In this document: piece by piece, positions 8,145 through 16,491 of the stretch | Layout: every line of letters starts with the position of its first letter | Position numbering within the stretch: position 1 is the stretch's first letter | NCBI RefSeq assembly: GCF_047372505.1 | Contig: NZ_JBKBEU010000001.1 | Span: 2,852,001 to 2,916,000, forward strand | Reading direction: 5' to 3' | Length of the DNA: 64,000 bases | Source: Phaeobacter cretensis | GTDB taxonomy: Bacteria; Pseudomonadota; Alphaproteobacteria; Rhodobacterales; Rhodobacteraceae | Position numbers and translations under genes: made by a program | Notes under the pieces: generated by a model | Databases searched by the model: none | What the model was told of the DNA's origin: nothing | Seen by the model: the letters and a program-made list of their open reading frames with translations, nothing else

Positions 8145-8159
8145 TTTGTCAACATGACC
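8145..8159 (-). repeat. IS right terminal inverted repeat
   Basis: TTTGTCAACATGACC, the exact reverse complement of 7309-7323; it lies 46 bases upstream of the transposase start. Confidence 0.92.
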
Positions 8160-8259
8160 TAATCACACAATTCACAAAGGGCTTTTGCGGCTTTGGGTGT
8201 GACCGAAGCATGATTTTCACGTCCAAAATTTACTCACCCCTCATGCTCAAAATAGAGAT

Positions 8260-8290
8260 GGCTTCACACCGAATGCATCGTTGTGAAGCC
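8260..8290. repeat. 9-bp perfect inverted repeat in the gap between the IS and nrdJ
   Basis: GGCTTCACA (8260-8268) and TGTGAAGCC (8282-8290) are perfect inverses around a 13-base spacer. No T-run follows on either strand, so it is not a simple terminator. It may be an operator or a remnant end. The rest of 8162-8391 holds no gene I recognise. Confidence 0.5.
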
Positions 8291-8391
8291 GCTCAATGTA
8301 CAACCTATGTGTAGATAGTGGTCCCAAGTTAGAACGAAATGGGCAAACTATGGGTCATTTCACAGTACGTCCACAATGGCCCTAATCGAAT

Positions 8392-10686
8392 TCAGCCACA
8401 TTTGCTGTGACCGCAGCTGCGGCAGGTCATGCAGCCTTCGACCATTTGTAGGTCGTATTGGCCACAGCTTGGACAGGGTTTGCCGCGCGGAGCGTTGAGT
8501 GAAACGACCTCGGCTTGCGGGTCAGATTTCAACCCCATGCCTTCCCCTTCCAGGAAGCCGGTGGCGATCATATGTGTCTCGATCACACCGCCGATTGCTG
8601 CAAGGATTGAGGGAATGTATTTACCCTGAACCCAGGCGCCGCCACGGGGGTCAAACACAGCCTTCAGCTCTTCAACGACAAAGGACACGTCGCCGCCACG
8701 GCGGAACACGGCTGAGATCATCCGGGTAAGGGCCAGCGTCCAGGCGTAGTGCTCCATGTTTTTGGAATTGATGAAGACTTCGAACGGGCGCCGATGGCCG
8801 TTGATGACAATGTCGTTGATAGTCAGATAGATCGCATGTTCGGAATCTGGCCACTTAAGCTTGTAGGTGTGGCCCTCAAGCGACTGTGGACGGTCCAAAG
8901 GCTCGGACATATAGACCACTTCTGCACCATTCTCATTCATCTCGTTGATATGGGGTGCCTGTGCCGTTTCACCTGGTGCGGTGTCAGCGCTCTCACTTAC
9001 CGTAAGGACGGAGCCGGTGACATCATTCGGGCGATAGGTTGTGCAGCCTTTGCAGCCTAAATCCCAGGCCTGCATGTAGACATCTTTGAAGCTGTCAAAC
9101 GAGATGTCTTCGGGGCAGTTGATTGTCTTGGAGATTGACGAGTCGATCCATTTTTGTGCCGCGGCCTGCATTTTCACGTGATCGGAGGGTGGCAGGGTCT
9201 GCGCATTGACGAAATAGTCGGGCAGTTCCTTGTCACCAAATTTATCGCGCCACATTTGCACGGCGTAATCCACAACCTCTTCCTCGGTGCGCGAGCCGTC
9301 TTTCTGCAATACCTTGCGTGTGTAGGCGTAGGCAAAGACGGGCTCAATCCCGGAGGAAACGTTACCGGCATAAAGCGAAATTGTTCCGGTCGGCGCGATA
9401 GAGGTTAGCAACGCGTTGCGGATGCCGTGCTCACGGATGGCGTCACGCACATCCTCATCCATGTCCATCATTGTACCGGAGGACAGATAGGCCTCTGCAT
9501 CGAATAGCGGGAAAGCACCTTTTTCTTTGGCAAGATCCACAGAGGCCAGATAGGCCGCGCGGGCGATTGCGTGCAGCCAATTTTCGGTCTGACGCGCGGC
9601 GTCGTCCGAGCCATAGCGTAGGCCAAGCATCAACAGAGCATCGGCGAGACCGGTGACACCAAGGCCAATGCGGCGCTTGTTTTGTGCCTCTTGGGCCTGT
9701 GCGTCCAGTGGGAATTTGGAAACGTCCACGACGTTGTCCATCATCCGCACTGCGGTGGCGACTAGTTGCTTCAGCGCCTCAGGATCCAGCTCTGATTCTT
9801 TCTCGAACGGGTTTTTGACCAGGCGTGCGAGATTGATGGAGCCAAGGAGACATGCACCATAAGGCGGCAGGGGCTGTTCGCCACAAGGATTGGTGGCGGC
9901 GATCTGTTCCACGTAGGAAAGGTTGTTGGCCTTGTTGATGCGGTCGATAAAGATCACGCCAGGTTCGGCATAATCATATGTCGCCTGCATGATCTTGTTC
10001 CACAGATCACGTGCCTGCACGGTTTGGTAGACCTTCCCGTCAAACAGCAATTCCCAGGACCCATCAGTCTTCACGGCTTCCATGAAGGGATCGGTGACCA
10101 ATACGGACATGTTGAACATACGCAGGCGAGCTGGGTCGGACTTTGCGGTGATAAAGGCTTCGATATCGGGGTGGTCACAGCGCATTGTGGCCATCATTGC
10201 ACCGCGGCGCGAGCCCGCAGACATGATGGTCCGGCACATGGCATCCCACACATCCATGAAGGAGAGTGGGCCAGAGGCGTCAGCCGCGACGCCTTTCACA
10301 TCTGCACCACGAGGGCGGATGGTGGAAAAGTCATACCCGATGCCGCCGCCTTGCTGCATGGTCAGCGCGGCCTCTTTGAGCATGTCAAAGATGCCCCCCA
10401 TGCTGTCAGGCACGGTGCCCATGACAAAGCAGTTGAACAGCGTTACCTGGCGCGCGGTACCCGCACCAGCGGTGATGCGACCGGCGGGAAGATACTGAAA
10501 ATCCTCGAGCGCGCCGTAGAATTTGTCTTCCCATGTCTTGGGATCGGTTTCGGCCCGTGCCAGGTCACGCGCAATACGCCGCCAGCTGTCTTCGACAGTC
10601 TGGTCGATGGGAGTGCCATCGGCCTGTTTGAAGCGGTATTTCATATCCCAGATCTGTTCAGCAATCGGGGCGGCAAAGCGGCTCAT
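8392..10686 (-). CDS. nrdJ: Adenosylcobalamin-dependent (class II) ribonucleoside-diphosphate reductase
   Basis: This 764-residue enzyme reduces ribonucleotides to deoxyribonucleotides using a thiyl radical made from adenosylcobalamin, so it needs no oxygen and no small subunit. The thiyl Cys268 sits in NPCGEQPL with Asn266 and Glu270. Cys86 (TLFNCFVM) and Cys279 (ACLLGSINL) form the likely redox pair. Phosphate-binding motif APTGTIS is present. The C-terminal 27 residues (from 738) hold six Cys in CxxC patterns, a metal or thiol-exchange tail. The short form, near 760 residues, is the usual one in Rhodobacterales. Start ATG 10686. I see no recognisable B12 riboswitch in the 186-base gap to the divergent DUF1489 gene. 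Confidence 0.96.
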   Translation of the reverse strand: MSRFAAPIAEQIWDMKYRFKQADGTPIDQTVEDSWRRIARDLARAETDPKTWEDKFYGALEDFQYLPAGRITAGAGTARQVTLFNCFVMGTVPDSMGGIFDMLKEAALTMQQGGGIGYDFSTIRPRGADVKGVAADASGPLSFMDVWDAMCRTIMSAGSRRGAMMATMRCDHPDIEAFITAKSDPARLRMFNMSVLVTDPFMEAVKTDGSWELLFDGKVYQTVQARDLWNKIMQATYDYAEPGVIFIDRINKANNLSYVEQIAATNPCGEQPLPPYGACLLGSINLARLVKNPFEKESELDPEALKQLVATAVRMMDNVVDVSKFPLDAQAQEAQNKRRIGLGVTGLADALLMLGLRYGSDDAARQTENWLHAIARAAYLASVDLAKEKGAFPLFDAEAYLSSGTMMDMDEDVRDAIREHGIRNALLTSIAPTGTISLYAGNVSSGIEPVFAYAYTRKVLQKDGSRTEEEVVDYAVQMWRDKFGDKELPDYFVNAQTLPPSDHVKMQAAAQKWIDSSISKTINCPEDISFDSFKDVYMQAWDLGCKGCTTYRPNDVTGSVLTVSESADTAPGETAQAPHINEMNENGAEVVYMSEPLDRPQSLEGHTYKLKWPDSEHAIYLTINDIVINGHRRPFEVFINSKNMEHYAWTLALTRMISAVFRRGGDVSFVVEELKAVFDPRGGAWVQGKYIPSILAAIGGVIETHMIATGFLEGEGMGLKSDPQAEVVSLNAPRGKPCPSCGQYDLQMVEGCMTCRSCGHSKCG

Positions 10687-10872
10687 ATGGCGAATCCCTA
10701 TGGTCGGTCGTGGCTAAGGTGGCGGCCTGCCTACACCAGCCGCGCTGATGTCCTCAACGACGAATTCACGTTCAGGTGTAAATTTTCCCTTATCATACCA
10801 CAACACCTTGTCGATCGGCCAGTGCAGCCTACAATATAGGGTTCATGATCTGGACGACTCTGTGGGTATCTT

Positions 10873-11304
10873 GTGGATAACTATATCAACCTTGTGAAAC
10901 TTTCTGTTGGGACTGAAACCGTTGACGGTTTGGCGGCTTGGCAAGCGGAGTATCGAAAGCAGCTGCCCGAAGGTTTGCCGCGCCATGTGACGCGTATGTG
11001 GCCCAAGCGTGAAGCAGAGATTGTGAACGGTGGGTCTATCTATTGGGTCATCAAGGGGCAAATCCAATGTCGCCAGCGTATCTTGCGTCTTGACGAGGTG
11101 ATCGGAGGCGACGGGATCCGGCGCTGTGCTATTGTGTTGGAACCTGAAGTGCAACGCACTCAGATCGCTTTACGTCGTGCGTTCCAAGGCTGGCGGTATC
11201 TGAAACCAGAGGACAGCCCGCCCGATCTTTCTAAAGGACGAAACGCAGAAACACCGCTACCACCGGAAATGTCGCAGGCGCTGGCTGAGATTGGCGTGCT
11301 CTGA
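10873..11304 (+). CDS. DUF1489 family protein
   Basis: This 143-residue protein starts at GTG (DNYINLVKLSVGTETVDGL) and contains RHVTRMWPKREAEIVNGGSIYWVIKG and RRCAIVLEPEVQRT, the conserved core of DUF1489, a family common in alphaproteobacteria and without a known function. No membrane segment or signal peptide is seen. It is divergent from nrdJ. The Shine-Dalgarno is weak, and the start rests on the family N-terminus (hydrophobic INLVKL strand close to the first residue). Confidence 0.85.
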   Translation: MDNYINLVKLSVGTETVDGLAAWQAEYRKQLPEGLPRHVTRMWPKREAEIVNGGSIYWVIKGQIQCRQRILRLDEVIGGDGIRRCAIVLEPEVQRTQIALRRAFQGWRYLKPEDSPPDLSKGRNAETPLPPEMSQALAEIGVL

Positions 11305-11332
11305 TCGGTCTGAGCGACCTTTGCTCATCTAC

Positions 11333-11359
11333 CAAAATAAAAGCCCCCAAAGTGGGGGC
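11333..11359 (-). terminator. Rho-independent terminator downstream of the DUF1244 gene
   Basis: Read on the minus strand, GCCCCC-ACTTT-GGGGGC forms a stem loop followed by TTTTATTTT. It lies 34 bases past the stop of the DUF1244 gene and between two converging genes. Confidence 0.85.
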
Positions 11360-11392
11360 ATCCAGCGTGGCTGGGCGTCGGCTCACCACATT

Positions 11393-11710
11393 TTATGATT
11401 TGTCTTTACCGACATTCTCTTCAAATGCGGTCTGGAAAGCGGCCTGTTTCTCGGCGGGGGCCTCAGTCTGATAATTGGCCTTCCATTCGTCCATAGTCAT
11501 ACCATAGAAAATCTCGCGGGCTTCGGATTTACCCATATCGATACCGCGTTCGTTGGCTGCTTCCTGATACCAGCGCGCCAGACAGTTGCGGCAAAAGCCG
11601 GTGAGATTCATCATGTCGATATTTTGCACGTCTGTGCGATCTTCCATCAGGTGCTGACGCATCCGGCGAAAGGCGGCCGCTTCGAGTTCGATCTGGGTCT
11701 GCTTGTCCAT
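11393..11710 (-). CDS. DUF1244 family protein
   Basis: This 105-residue protein starts MDKQTQIELEAAAFRRMRQH and has NLTGFCRNCLARWY, the conserved CxxC-bearing helix of DUF1244, then AREIFYGMTMDEWK. It is small, cytoplasmic and mostly helical. Function is unknown; the Cys pair could bind a metal. ATG 11710 is chosen because AAGGAG lies 7 bases upstream. It follows the amidohydrolase gene on the same strand at 84 bases and may be co-transcribed. Confidence 0.87.
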   Translation of the reverse strand: MDKQTQIELEAAAFRRMRQHLMEDRTDVQNIDMMNLTGFCRNCLARWYQEAANERGIDMGKSEAREIFYGMTMDEWKANYQTEAPAEKQAAFQTAFEENVGKDKS

Positions 11711-11794
11711 GCCGGGCTCCTTCTGGTAAAACACCAGCCTGACTAGCAGTTGCCATGGGCGCGGGCAACTCGCTTGGTGACCAGAGGTACTAGG

Positions 11795-12532
11795 TTACAA
11801 TTTAGATGCTTCGAGCGCCTGCGGTAGCACGTCCGCCAGCCGAGTGGCCCATGCGTGCTGGTCTTCGGGGATTTCAATAAGGTCATTCCGCAATTCGATC
11901 AGTGAATTAGGTCGGCCATAGGCGGTGCCGTGACGATCCAATGTATCGCCCGGCAAATAGCCTGTGTAAGGCGCATTGATCCCAACGCACAGATCGGGTT
12001 CGTCTTGCAATTTGGTCACGATGTGAGGCGATAGCTTTTCACCGTCCGGCGACAGAATTCCGATATGCCAGGGACGTGGTGCCCTCCCACGTAGTTGTCG
12101 GGTAAAGGAATGGATGGAAATCAATATGGACTCTGGCCGCGTCAGCAGATCTGCCAACGAATCGTGGTAAGGCTGATAGCAGGCCGCCACCCGTGCGGAT
12201 CGTTCGACCTCATCTGCGTGACGGTTGCCGGGGATCAGTGTGCCATCGTAGAGTTTCATTAACAGTGTAGGATCATCAGCGCCGCGATTGGGATCAATCA
12301 CAAGACGTGAAAAATTGGAGGCAATAACGGGTGCATCCAACAGTTGTCCCAAGTGTTTTGCGACCCCATAAGCACCGATGTCATAGGCGATATGGCGGCC
12401 CATGTCCTCAGAAGGCAAACCCAGGTCTCCGCTGTTCACAAAGGGCGGCACATAGTTGGTTGCATGATCGCAGCAGATCACCCAACGGGCAGGGCGCTCA
12501 GCCCCGTGTAAAAAGAAAGGTGAATATGTCAT
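11795..12532 (-). CDS. N-formylglutamate amidohydrolase family protein
   Basis: This 245-residue protein has the FGase-family motifs CDHATNYVP (about 21-29), RHIAYDIGAYGVAK (about 46-59), SRLVIDPNRG and LISIHSFTRQLRG, which carry the likely metal ligands. True HutG hydrolyses N-formyl-L-glutamate in histidine breakdown; no hut genes are near, so the substrate is open and general amidohydrolase is the safer call. Start ATG 12532. It lies upstream of the DUF1244 gene on the same strand and divergent from pyk (120-base gap). Confidence 0.85.
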   Translation of the reverse strand: MTYSPFFLHGAERPARWVICCDHATNYVPPFVNSGDLGLPSEDMGRHIAYDIGAYGVAKHLGQLLDAPVIASNFSRLVIDPNRGADDPTLLMKLYDGTLIPGNRHADEVERSARVAACYQPYHDSLADLLTRPESILISIHSFTRQLRGRAPRPWHIGILSPDGEKLSPHIVTKLQDEPDLCVGINAPYTGYLPGDTLDRHGTAYGRPNSLIELRNDLIEIPEDQHAWATRLADVLPQALEASKL

Positions 12533-12652
12533 CTGTCCGTCGCTATTTGATGATGAAGCTATAGGGGAGTTGCGACAAAATGGGAATTAGGCGATAAGCG
12601 CCGCAGCAATGTTTGCGATAACAACGTTTCAGACGATAAAGAGGATGACCCC

Positions 12653-14098
12653 ATGAGAAGATCGCGCAATGTAAAGATTGTAGCCACCCTTGGACCAGCA
12701 TCCGAAACCTACGAAACCATTCGCGCCCTACATGAAGCCGGCGCTGATGTTTTCCGCCTGAACATGTCGCATGGCAGTCACGAAGAGATCGCTGCCAAAC
12801 ACGCGATCATCCGCAAGATCGAGGCCGATCTGGACAGCTCCATTGCGATCCTCGCGGATCTTCAGGGCCCGAAGCTGCGCGTAGGCGTGTTTGCAAACGG
12901 CTCAGAAGAACTGGTTGAAGGTGCATCCTTCCGTCTGGATCTGGATCCAGCGGAAGGTGATCTGAACCGGGTCTGCCTGCCACATCCCGAAATTTTCGAG
13001 GCACTGCAACCTGGCGCGCATCTCTTGGTCAACGACGGTAAGATCCGTCTAAAGGTCGAAACATGTGGCAATGACTTTGCCAACTGTACTGTCACCACCG
13101 GCGGCACCATCTCCAACCGTAAGGGTGTGAACGTTCCGGATGTTGTGCTTCCGTTGGCGGCCTTGTCGGATAAGGACCGTGGCGATTTGGAGTTTGTTTG
13201 CGGGCTTGGCGTAGATTGGCTCGCGTTGTCCTTTGTGCAGCGGGCAAAAGATGTGTTCGAGGCCCGCGGACTGGCAGATGGTCGCGCAGCGGTTCTGTCG
13301 AAAATCGAAAAACCGGCTGCTGTCGATAACTTTGACGAAATTCTTGATGCATCGGACGGGATCATGGTTGCGCGTGGTGACTTGGGGGTTGAGCTTCCGG
13401 TTTCGGCCGTCCCGCCCATCCAGAAACGTCTGGTGCGTCGTTGCCGTGCTGCTGCCAAGCCGGTGATTGTCGCCACTCAGATGTTGGAAAGCATGATCGA
13501 AAGCCCGATGCCTACGCGTGCCGAAGTCTCAGACGTGGCAACAGCTATCTATGAAGGGGCCGACGCGATCATGCTGTCTGCGGAATCTGCGGCGGGTCAG
13601 TACCCGATCGAAGCGGTTCAAACCATGGATAACGTCGCAACCGAGGTTGAGGTCGACCCGACATACAGCCAAATCATCACCGCTTCCCGCTCTGCCAAGG
13701 GGGATACCGTGGCCGATGGGATCGTCGCTGCGGCTAGAGAAATTGCAGAGAAGACTGAGATTAAGGCGATCTGCTGTTACACCCAAAGCGGTACCACCGC
13801 ACTGTTGACCGCACGCGAACGGCCGGGCGTGCCAATTATTGCTCTGACTCCGTTGGATCGCACGGCGCGCCGCCTGGCGCTGAGCTGGGGTTGCAACTGC
13901 GTTGTCACGCCGGATCAGGAACGGTTTAAGGGCGCCGTCGTCGGCGCTGCACGTGCTGCGCGTGCTGGTGGTTTCGCAGGTGAGACAGATCAGATCGTTG
14001 TGACCGCTGGTGTGCCATTCAACGTGCCGGGCACGACCAATATTCTGCGTGTTGCACCATGTGACGAACGTTTGATCTACAGCACCGATCCGGAGTAA
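12653..14098 (+). CDS. pyk: Pyruvate kinase
   Basis: This 481-residue enzyme makes pyruvate and ATP from phosphoenolpyruvate and ADP. Seen are KIVATLGPAS and FRLNMSHGSH at the N-terminus, ILADLQGPKLRVG, the active-site block KIEKPAAVDNFDEI with the catalytic Lys, DGIMVARGDLGVELP, IVATQMLESM, and the C-terminal domain with CCYTQSGTTA. The length is standard. GAGGATG precedes ATG 12653. In a roseobacter this serves lower glycolysis fed by the Entner-Doudoroff route. Confidence 0.97.
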   Translation: MRRSRNVKIVATLGPASETYETIRALHEAGADVFRLNMSHGSHEEIAAKHAIIRKIEADLDSSIAILADLQGPKLRVGVFANGSEELVEGASFRLDLDPAEGDLNRVCLPHPEIFEALQPGAHLLVNDGKIRLKVETCGNDFANCTVTTGGTISNRKGVNVPDVVLPLAALSDKDRGDLEFVCGLGVDWLALSFVQRAKDVFEARGLADGRAAVLSKIEKPAAVDNFDEILDASDGIMVARGDLGVELPVSAVPPIQKRLVRRCRAAAKPVIVATQMLESMIESPMPTRAEVSDVATAIYEGADAIMLSAESAAGQYPIEAVQTMDNVATEVEVDPTYSQIITASRSAKGDTVADGIVAAAREIAEKTEIKAICCYTQSGTTALLTARERPGVPIIALTPLDRTARRLALSWGCNCVVTPDQERFKGAVVGAARAARAGGFAGETDQIVVTAGVPFNVPGTTNILRVAPCDERLIYSTDPE

Positions 14099-14135
14099 AC
14101 TTCGCGCGTCTTCACTTTGTAAAAGGACGCGCAAC

Positions 14136-14357
14136 ATGGATACGGATCTGGCATTGGTTCTTGGGTTATTGCTCGCGTTTCTGGCAATTCCTGCGCTCTT
14201 ATCCGCCACAAGCGACCGCCGAACCCCCAGGGTGTCGGCGGTTTTGCTTGTTGTGGCCTGTGGTCTTTTTCTTTACGCGTTCACTATCAAGCCCGGTGGG
14301 TATCGCATCGACGATATTCCGGAGGCTATATTCCGGGTGATTGGCCGCTTTACCTGA
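14136..14357 (+). CDS. Small two-helix membrane protein
   Basis: This 73-residue protein has two hydrophobic segments (about 5-24 and 32-49) separated by the polar stretch SATSDRRTPR, and a polar C-terminus. AAAGGA lies 9 bases before the ATG. It follows pyk by 37 bases, where a 7-bp inverted repeat (GCGCGTC/GACGCGC) overlaps the ribosome binding site. I do not recognise a family. The function is unknown. Confidence 0.7.
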   Translation: MDTDLALVLGLLLAFLAIPALLSATSDRRTPRVSAVLLVVACGLFLYAFTIKPGGYRIDDIPEAIFRVIGRFT

Positions 14358-14547
14358 GTGCAGGTTACCCCGAAACGCATCTTTTGGTTTGGTCGACGCA
14401 TTCAGGAACGCTGTATTGTCGGCTCGGATCAAGAAACCACTTGCTCTCAGCGCGCGGCTTGCGTAAACGGCAGCCCTGTTCGCGTGGCCGGCCGAATGTG
14501 GCATGCCGAGTCGCGCATAGACCGAACCCGCATTGAAGGAGACGGAA

Positions 14548-14748
14548 ATGCCCAAAATGAAGACAAAATCGAGCGCTAAAAAGCGCTTCAAAGTGACTGC
14601 GACTGGCAAGGTCCTCGCAGGTCAGGCCGGCAAGCGCCACGGCATGATCAAGCGGACCCGCAAATTTATTCGCGACGCACGCGGCACCACTACCCTGTCG
14701 GCACCCGACGCAAAGATCGTCAAGGGCTTCATGCCCTACGACCGCTAA
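14548..14748 (+). CDS. rpmI: 50S ribosomal protein L35
   Basis: The 66-residue product starts MPKMKTKSSAKKRFKVTATG and contains KRHGMIKRTRKFIRDARGT, diagnostic for L35. GAAGGAGA precedes the ATG at 14548; an in-frame ATG 15 bases upstream is not used in this family. It forms an operon with rplT 15 bases downstream. The infC gene that often precedes it is not here. Confidence 0.97.
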   Translation: MPKMKTKSSAKKRFKVTATGKVLAGQAGKRHGMIKRTRKFIRDARGTTTLSAPDAKIVKGFMPYDR

Positions 14749-14763
14749 GAGGAGATCTGAGAT

Positions 14764-15129
14764 ATGTCCCGCGTTAAAGGTGGTACCACAACTCACGCCC
14801 GTCACAAGAAAGTCATTAAGGCCGCAAAAGGCTATTATGGCCGCCGCAAGAATACCTTCAAGGTAGCGCGTCAGGCTGTTGACAAGGCAAATCAATATGC
14901 AACTCGCGACCGTAAGAACCGCAAGCGGAATTTTCGCGCACTGTGGATCCAGCGGATCAACGCAGCTGTGCGTAGCCACGACGAAGCGCTGACGTACTCC
15001 CGCTTCATCAACGGCCTGACCCTGGCCGGTATCGAAGTGGACCGTAAAGTGTTGGCCGATCTGGCTGTTCACGAACCCGAAGCATTCGGTGCGATCGTGA
15101 AGCAAGCACAGGGCGCTCTGGCTGCTTAA
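14764..15129 (+). CDS. rplT: 50S ribosomal protein L20
   Basis: The 121-residue protein has the highly basic N-terminus MSRVKGGTTTHARHKKVIKA, then GYYGRRKNTFKVARQAV, RDRKNRKRNFRALWIQRINAA and a C-terminal RKVLADLAVHEPEAF. L20 binds 23S rRNA early in 50S assembly. AGGAGATCT lies upstream. A strong terminator follows, so rpmI-rplT is a closed unit separate from pheS. Confidence 0.98.
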   Translation: MSRVKGGTTTHARHKKVIKAAKGYYGRRKNTFKVARQAVDKANQYATRDRKNRKRNFRALWIQRINAAVRSHDEALTYSRFINGLTLAGIEVDRKVLADLAVHEPEAFGAIVKQAQGALAA

Positions 15130-15152
15130 GTTCAGGCACAGAGAGAATTCAA

Positions 15153-15189
15153 ACGGGCTGCTCTGAAAAGAGTGGCCCGTTTTGCTTTG
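15153..15189 (+). terminator. Rho-independent terminator of rpmI-rplT
   Basis: ACGGGC..CTCT-GAAA-AGAG..GCCCGT forms a long stem with a two-base wobble section, followed by TTTGCTTT. It begins 24 bases after the rplT stop. Confidence 0.85.
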
Positions 15190-15345
15190 GTTTGGTCGAC
15201 AAGACAGCCAGGGGCCGTACCGCAGTCCAGGACGTGGGCTGCCAGATTGCCGCGGTTGCAGCAGGATTGGCCGGGATCCGGTTCAAATGCTTGCTTTCAG
15301 TGCCTGCTGTGGTAGCAGAGCTGCAGCATTATTCAGGGGACCGTC

Positions 15346-16419
15346 ATGGACGATCTTAAGGTCAAATATTTGGGGCTGATTGCCGACGCCGCCGACGCTG
15401 ACGCGTTGGAAGCGATCCGGCTGTCTGCCGTTGGGAAAAAAGGCGAAATTAGCCTTAAGATGCGTGAACTGGGCAAGATGACGCCCGAAGAGCGGCAGGT
15501 CGCAGGGCCGGCTCTCAATGCGCTGAAAGATGAGATCAACGCGGCTCTCGCAGGTAAGAAGGCCGGGCTGGCAGACGCCGAGCTGGATGCGCGCCTGCGC
15601 ACCGAGTGGCTAGATGTCACCTTGCCAACCCGGCCGATACGCAGCGGCACCTTGCATCCGGTCAGCCAGGCAAGCGAAGAGCTGACGGCGATTTTTGCTG
15701 AACTGGGCTTCTCGGTTGCTGAAGGGCCTCGTATCGATACCGATTGGTACAACTTTGATGCGCTGAATATCCCCGGCCATCACCCCGCACGGGCTGAGAT
15801 GGACACCTTTTATATGCACCGTGCCGACGGCGACAACCGCCCGCCGCATGTTCTGCGTACGCATACCTCACCGGTGCAGATCCGCTCGATGGAGAAGATG
15901 GGAGCGCCGCTGCGGATCATCTGTCCAGGCGGCGTCTACCGTGCTGACTATGACCAGACCCACACGCCAATGTTCCACCAGGTCGAAGGCTTGGCGTTGG
16001 ACAAGAACATCTCCATGGCGAACCTGAAATGGGTGTTAGAAGAGTTCGTGAAGTCATTCTTCGAGGTGGACAGCGTCGACTTACGATTCCGCGCGTCGCA
16101 TTTTCCATTCACCGAGCCATCTGCAGAGGTCGATATTCGCTGCTCTTGGAAAGACGGCACGCTGAAAATCGGTGAGGGCGACGACTGGCTGGAGATCCTC
16201 GGCTCCGGCATGGTGCACCCCAAGGTGATCGCCGCCGGTGGGATTGATCCTGATGTTTATCAGGGCTTTGCCTTCGGCGTAGGGATCGACCGGATTGCAA
16301 TGCTGAAATACGGCATTCCCGATCTGCGCGCTTTCTTTGACAGTGATCTGCGCTGGCTACACCATTATGGGTTCCAATGCCTGGACGTGCCGACGCTGCA
16401 TGGTGGTCTGAGTAGGTGA
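15346..16419 (+). CDS. pheS: Phenylalanyl-tRNA synthetase alpha subunit
   Basis: The 357-residue catalytic subunit of the alpha2-beta2 synthetase charges tRNA-Phe. It has an N-terminal helical arm (about 1-85), class II motif 1 around HPARAEMDTFY, motif 2 in LRTHTSPVQIRSM and YRADYDQTHTPMFHQVEGL, and motif 3 in GFAFGVGIDRIAMLKYGIPDLR. The ATG at 15346 follows GGGGACC. A terminator lies 30 bases downstream, and pheT starts 1.46 kb later, which is unusual since the two genes are normally adjacent. Confidence 0.98.
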   Translation: MDDLKVKYLGLIADAADADALEAIRLSAVGKKGEISLKMRELGKMTPEERQVAGPALNALKDEINAALAGKKAGLADAELDARLRTEWLDVTLPTRPIRSGTLHPVSQASEELTAIFAELGFSVAEGPRIDTDWYNFDALNIPGHHPARAEMDTFYMHRADGDNRPPHVLRTHTSPVQIRSMEKMGAPLRIICPGGVYRADYDQTHTPMFHQVEGLALDKNISMANLKWVLEEFVKSFFEVDSVDLRFRASHFPFTEPSAEVDIRCSWKDGTLKIGEGDDWLEILGSGMVHPKVIAAGGIDPDVYQGFAFGVGIDRIAMLKYGIPDLRAFFDSDLRWLHHYGFQCLDVPTLHGGLSR

Positions 16420-16448
16420 AAATTCTTGAAGCCGTGTGTTGATCGGTT

Positions 16449-16475
16449 AGGCTCGCCTTATGGGTGAGCCTTTTT
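16449..16475 (+). terminator. Rho-independent terminator after pheS
   Basis: AGGCTCGCC and GGTGAGCCT (one G-T wobble) close a 5-base loop, followed by TTTTTC. This separates pheS from the downstream genes. Confidence 0.85.
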
Positions 16476-16491
16476 CTTTGAGGAACTATTA

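Larger units (their letters stand above)
7309..8159 (-). mobile_element. IS5-family (IS427-like) insertion sequence, about 851 bp
   Basis: Terminal inverted repeats are perfect over 15 bases: GGTCATGTTGACAAA at 7309-7323 and its reverse complement at 8145-8159. The element is flanked by TA on both sides (7307-7308 and 8160-8161), a likely target duplication. Length and two-frame transposase organisation fit the IS427 group. It sits just upstream of the ASCH remnant, so it may have removed or separated the original start of that cassette. Both ends and both reading frames look intact. Confidence 0.92.

Noticed and set aside
7724..8314. 196-codon plus-strand ORF across the IS
   Set aside because: It is antisense to the transposase and crosses the inverted repeat; the minus strand has the DDE motifs.
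8311..8370. Possible end of another IS (TGGTCCCAAGTTAGAACG)
   Set aside because: No matching inverted copy or transposase fragment is nearby, so there is no support.
6486..8391. Second copy of the tRNA-Leu 3' end as attR
   Set aside because: I found no repeat of the T-arm/acceptor sequence in this stretch, so the island borders cannot be fixed here.
10024..10839. Long plus-strand ORF opposite nrdJ
   Set aside because: It is the shadow of conserved nrdJ codons, with no ribosome binding site or recognisable motif.
10687..10872. B12 riboswitch upstream of nrdJ
   Set aside because: I looked for a B12-box and the usual stem pattern on the minus strand and saw none. The ACAATATAGG stretch near 10830 is too short to call an NrdR box.
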